From positions 3,674 to 67,673 of the forward strand of contig WAIB01000006.1 of assembly GCA_009873655.1 (NCBI GenBank): a stretch of DNA of 64,000 bases. Direction: 5' to 3'. Positions 61,581-64,000 of the stretch are shown piece after piece. A program made the translations under genes and the position numbers. This stretch comes from Nitrospinota bacterium (GTDB lineage Bacteria > Nitrospinota > Nitrospinia > Nitrospinales > VA-1). Position 1 is the stretch's first letter; each line of letters starts with the position of its first letter. The notes beneath the pieces are model-generated. The model made no database searches. It was not told the DNA's origin and saw nothing but the letters and a program-made list of their open reading frames with translations.

Positions 61581-61608
61581 TTGTCAAAAAACCGCTATCA
61601 GATATAAT
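61581..61608 (+). promoter_or_regulatory. Sigma-70 promoter for the DHH gene
   Basis: TTGTCA at 61581-61586 (five of six) and a perfect TATAAT at 61603-61608 are separated by 16 bases. The predicted start is about 35 bases before the ATG at 61652. Confidence 0.6.
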
Positions 61609-61651
61609 ATAAAGTCAAATATTCCCAAATAAATGTGCATCTTTTTATTCT

Positions 61652-62878
61652 ATGAATGAAAAAAAACCTCTTGAGGACAACGCCTGGAGAGAAAATCTGC
61701 GAGAAGCCCTGAATGTAATCAACAGCAGTGAAAGTTTTATGTTCAGCGGAGACATTGACCCCGACTCAGTGGGATCCATGTTGTCCCTTTCGCTTTACCT
61801 GAATCAGCTGGATAAAAAAGTATTTTTGATTTTGCCCGAATTCATTGGCGAAAACCTGGACTTCTTCGAGGCAATCATCAAATACAACTCCATCCGAATA
61901 TTACGAAACAAAGAACAAATTGAAGCTGTCAAAGATGAGGTGGAAACCGTTGTTTTTTGTGACACCGCAAATACGAAACTGGTCCCGCATTATTCTTTCA
62001 TAGCAGAAAATATTTTGACCCAGAAACCCAAAATCATTGAGATCGATCATCATTTTGGGGCAGACAGCGAAGAACTAACAGATTATGGAATCAAGCTGTT
62101 TCGCAAAGCCAACGCCAATACTGAGATTATAGGCAAATTACTTTTAACCTATCATGAGAAATATCATGAAGGTCCCAATCCTTTTGATCAGCGAAATATC
62201 ATTCTTGGTTTAATAACCGGCCTGCTGGGGGATACGGTTGGCGGAAAAGTCATTCCCTATAAAGAAGATTATAATTACTGGATGGACATGCTCCAGGAAA
62301 GGCTTAAGAATATTACACGCTGGAGAGGGGGAGATAAGGAACGGGTATTAGACTGCAGAGATTCAAAATTTGGCGACCCCAAACAAATCCTGGACTACAT
62401 GAACCGTCTGACGTCTGAACAGGAAGCCTGTTTCAATTTACTGAATGACCGGGCCGAAATGAAAGGCCAGATAGGCTTTCTAAATCTATTTCCTTCTACG
62501 CAAGAAGAAGTTAAAGATACCTGCAAACCTTTTGGCTCAGACTGGTTTGCAGATATCCAGAATTTTTTATTGAATTCAGTTCCTGAAAAATCAGGTTGTG
62601 CTGGAATGGTTGTTTTCAAGGGAGAAAACGCAGACGGTGAAGAGTGTTTTTTTATCAAAATCAGAAGAGCTGTTAAATTTTCCGGTATCGATCTGCGAAC
62701 CGCTGAAGACAAACTGAAAGATTTATTTGGTGACCTTTATATGGGCGGAGGGGGTCATGCCGGTGCCGTTTCTTTCAGGACACACACCATGGACGAAAAA
62801 GAATTTCTGGAAAAAATTGAAACCCTATTCGACTTTTTTAACCAGAGCCTGGTGGCATCCAGCGACAAAACCAATTAG
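61652..62878 (+). CDS. DHH-family phosphoesterase (NrnA/oligoribonuclease-like)
   Basis: A 408-residue protein of the DHH/DHHA1 class. The N-terminal metal site shows SGDIDPDSVGSML (about 32-44), FCDTANTKL and the IDHH motif at 131-134. The C-terminal DHHA1 part ends with GGGGHAGAVSFR. The family includes NrnA, which degrades short RNA oligomers and 3',5'-pAp. This protein is longer than NrnA (about 310-330), with an extra helical insert in the middle (about 195-290). The exact substrate is not given by sequence. It is convergent with the GT4 gene; the two stops overlap. Confidence 0.88.
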   Translation: MNEKKPLEDNAWRENLREALNVINSSESFMFSGDIDPDSVGSMLSLSLYLNQLDKKVFLILPEFIGENLDFFEAIIKYNSIRILRNKEQIEAVKDEVETVVFCDTANTKLVPHYSFIAENILTQKPKIIEIDHHFGADSEELTDYGIKLFRKANANTEIIGKLLLTYHEKYHEGPNPFDQRNIILGLITGLLGDTVGGKVIPYKEDYNYWMDMLQERLKNITRWRGGDKERVLDCRDSKFGDPKQILDYMNRLTSEQEACFNLLNDRAEMKGQIGFLNLFPSTQEEVKDTCKPFGSDWFADIQNFLLNSVPEKSGCAGMVVFKGENADGEECFFIKIRRAVKFSGIDLRTAEDKLKDLFGDLYMGGGGHAGAVSFRTHTMDEKEFLEKIETLFDFFNQSLVASSDKTN

Positions 62879-64000
62879 CCGGCGTTCGATTCCTCCAATA
62901 CCTTTTTGTAAAGAGCAAACGTCTTCTCAGTCATCCTTTCTAACGAGAATTGATCCCGTAATCTCGCTATTCCATTTTGCTCCATTGCCTGTCGCTCCGC
63001 TGCACCCAGCTCCAGCATGTTCAAAATACCGTGGGCCAGAGATTTTGCCGAATTGGAAGGAACTAAAATACCTTCCACAGATTTCCTAATGATATCGTTA
63101 TTCCCGGGGATATCGGTTGCAATCACGGGTTTTCTTACCCCCAGGGCTTCCAATAAATTATAAGGCAGGCCTTCACTTTGCGAAGGTGAGATATAAAAAT
63201 CGACACACTTCAATAACTCCAGGGCATCTTCCCTGGGACCTAAAATTTTTACCCATTCATTTAATCCATTGAATTCGATAAATTGCTCGATGGTTTTGAT
63301 ATATTTTTCATGTTCATCGGGGCAATCGCCGATCAGGATCAGTCGAATGGCTGGAACTATTTTTCTCGCTTCGAAAAACCCTTCCAACAAGGTCATCAGG
63401 CCCTTTTCCGGGGAAAGCCGTGAGAGTGTGGCAAAGATTTTTACCTCTTCAGAATCCCGCAAACCCAAGGCAGCGAAGGCTTCCGTCGCGGGCGCAAGAT
63501 TTTCAATCGAATCCAGATCGATTCCGTTATTGATCACGCTGGAATTGGAATCATTTAAAAATTTCAGGGCTCCAGCCTTGCCTTTTTCTCCATGACCGAC
63601 AAAAATATGATGCCGTGTCAATAAGGTAAGAAAATTCTCCACAAACAGATAAAAAATTCTATTCAATATTGGCAAAAACCTGTATTGAAAACCGTGGAAG
63701 GTATGAATAACGGGAATCCCCAATAACCTTCCAATCAACCGCCCGTAAAGTCCGGGCCCTTTACCATGCGTATGAATTAGATCGGGTTTTTCCTCCCGTA
63801 AAATTTTTAACAGTTGAAAAAATGTGGAAATTGAAATTCGCCTTAAAACCAGATCATAAGGCGTGATTCCCAGGGCAACAAACTTGTCCCAGTAGGACCC
63901 ATCTTTACGGGTACAAACCGCAACGTCCCATTGATTCCGGTCTATATTTTCAAGAAGGCTGTAAATATGTCTGGGGCCACCACCGGGTGCAGTGGTTCCG
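62875..64000 (-). CDS. Family 4 glycosyltransferase, partial (N-terminus outside window)
   Basis: The frame runs from the stop at 62875 to the window edge, so the track start at 63738 is internal. GTTAPGGGPRHIYSLLENIDR at the edge matches the GT4 N-terminal glycine-rich loop, and HTHGKGPGLYGRLIG follows. The C-terminal half has the donor-binding VKIFATLSRLSPEKGLMTLLEGF and the ISPSQSEGLPYNLLEALGVRKPVIATDIPG signature with the E-x7-E pattern. It is a cytoplasmic, retaining sugar transferase acting on lipid-linked or surface glycans. At least 375 residues are visible; only the first few are missing. Confidence 0.93.
   Translation of the reverse strand, partial: GTTAPGGGPRHIYSLLENIDRNQWDVAVCTRKDGSYWDKFVALGITPYDLVLRRISISTFFQLLKILREEKPDLIHTHGKGPGLYGRLIGRLLGIPVIHTFHGFQYRFLPILNRIFYLFVENFLTLLTRHHIFVGHGEKGKAGALKFLNDSNSSVINNGIDLDSIENLAPATEAFAALGLRDSEEVKIFATLSRLSPEKGLMTLLEGFFEARKIVPAIRLILIGDCPDEHEKYIKTIEQFIEFNGLNEWVKILGPREDALELLKCVDFYISPSQSEGLPYNLLEALGVRKPVIATDIPGNNDIIRKSVEGILVPSNSAKSLAHGILNMLELGAAERQAMEQNGIARLRDQFSLERMTEKTFALYKKVLEESNAG

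Overview
The window looks like a chromosomal segment of a diderm (Gram-negative) bacterium. It encodes a secretin (PilQ), a type IVa pilus alignment complex, lipoproteins, a PagL-like lipid A deacylase, an HpnN-like RND exporter and an MsbA-like exporter. Base composition is fairly AT-rich by eye (not computed) and coding density is high. The phylum cannot be fixed without a search. The gene content and the style of the paralogues would fit a Nitrospinota or deltaproteobacterium-like lineage, and that is inference only. No rRNA, tRNA, insertion sequence, prophage or CRISPR array was recognised.

Layout. 1-8.3 kb: a minus-strand pilus region (FimT/GspH pseudopilin start, DUF4124 protein, aroB, pilQ, an unusual pilP, pilO, pilN, pilM). 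A near-perfect sigma-54 promoter lies just upstream of pilM. 8.5-17 kb: a small XRE regulator, miaB, an unrecognised 481-residue protein, a lipoprotein, a FabF-like ketosynthase, a NagZ-like glycosidase translationally coupled to a GT39-like membrane glycosyltransferase, and a second XRE regulator convergent with an MsbA-type ABC exporter. 19.6-20.5 kb: a FlaG-like gene behind a sigma-28-type promoter, a small Ser/Thr-rich protein and a strong terminator. 20.6-25.4 kb: a split TPP-dependent decarboxylase of the sulfopyruvate/phosphonopyruvate type with a sugar epimerase, then ppdK.

25.4-31.6 kb: the two glycyl-tRNA synthetase subunit genes, separated by an oppositely oriented membrane-anchored NB-ARC/TPR (STAND) gene. 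Upstream of glyQ there is a tandem 97-bp repeat whose hairpin stems differ by compensatory changes. 31.6-34.5 kb: a GspB-like protein and an ExeA/GspA-like ATPase with a degenerate J-domain at its N-terminus. 34.8-40.5 kb: yacG, a seven-repeat VCBS lipoprotein, a LysM/M23 lipoprotein, apt, a secreted protein of unknown function, a DUF4911 gene and mnmG.

40.6-45.2 kb: a surface-glycan set (methyltransferase, flippase, GT2, radical SAM/SPASM). 45.4-50.8 kb: DUF2784, STAS, CBS, HpnN-like and PagL-like genes. 50.9-56.9 kb: tatA, an ECF sigma/anti-sigma pair, a bifunctional-nuclease-domain gene with a very good sigma-70 promoter, nadK, and an envelope cluster (amidase, SH3, M48 protease, HAMP-like). 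57-64 kb: a coiled-coil protein, purH, tag, a ferritin-like/zinc-ribbon pair, a DHH phosphoesterase, and a GT4 glycosyltransferase cut by the window edge.

The main themes are pilus/secretion machinery and envelope maintenance among ordinary housekeeping genes. The features most worth following up are the compensatory tandem hairpin repeat, the STAND gene splitting glyQ/glyS, the J-domain/ExeA fusion, the enlarged PilP, and the sigma-54 and sigma-28 promoter assignments.
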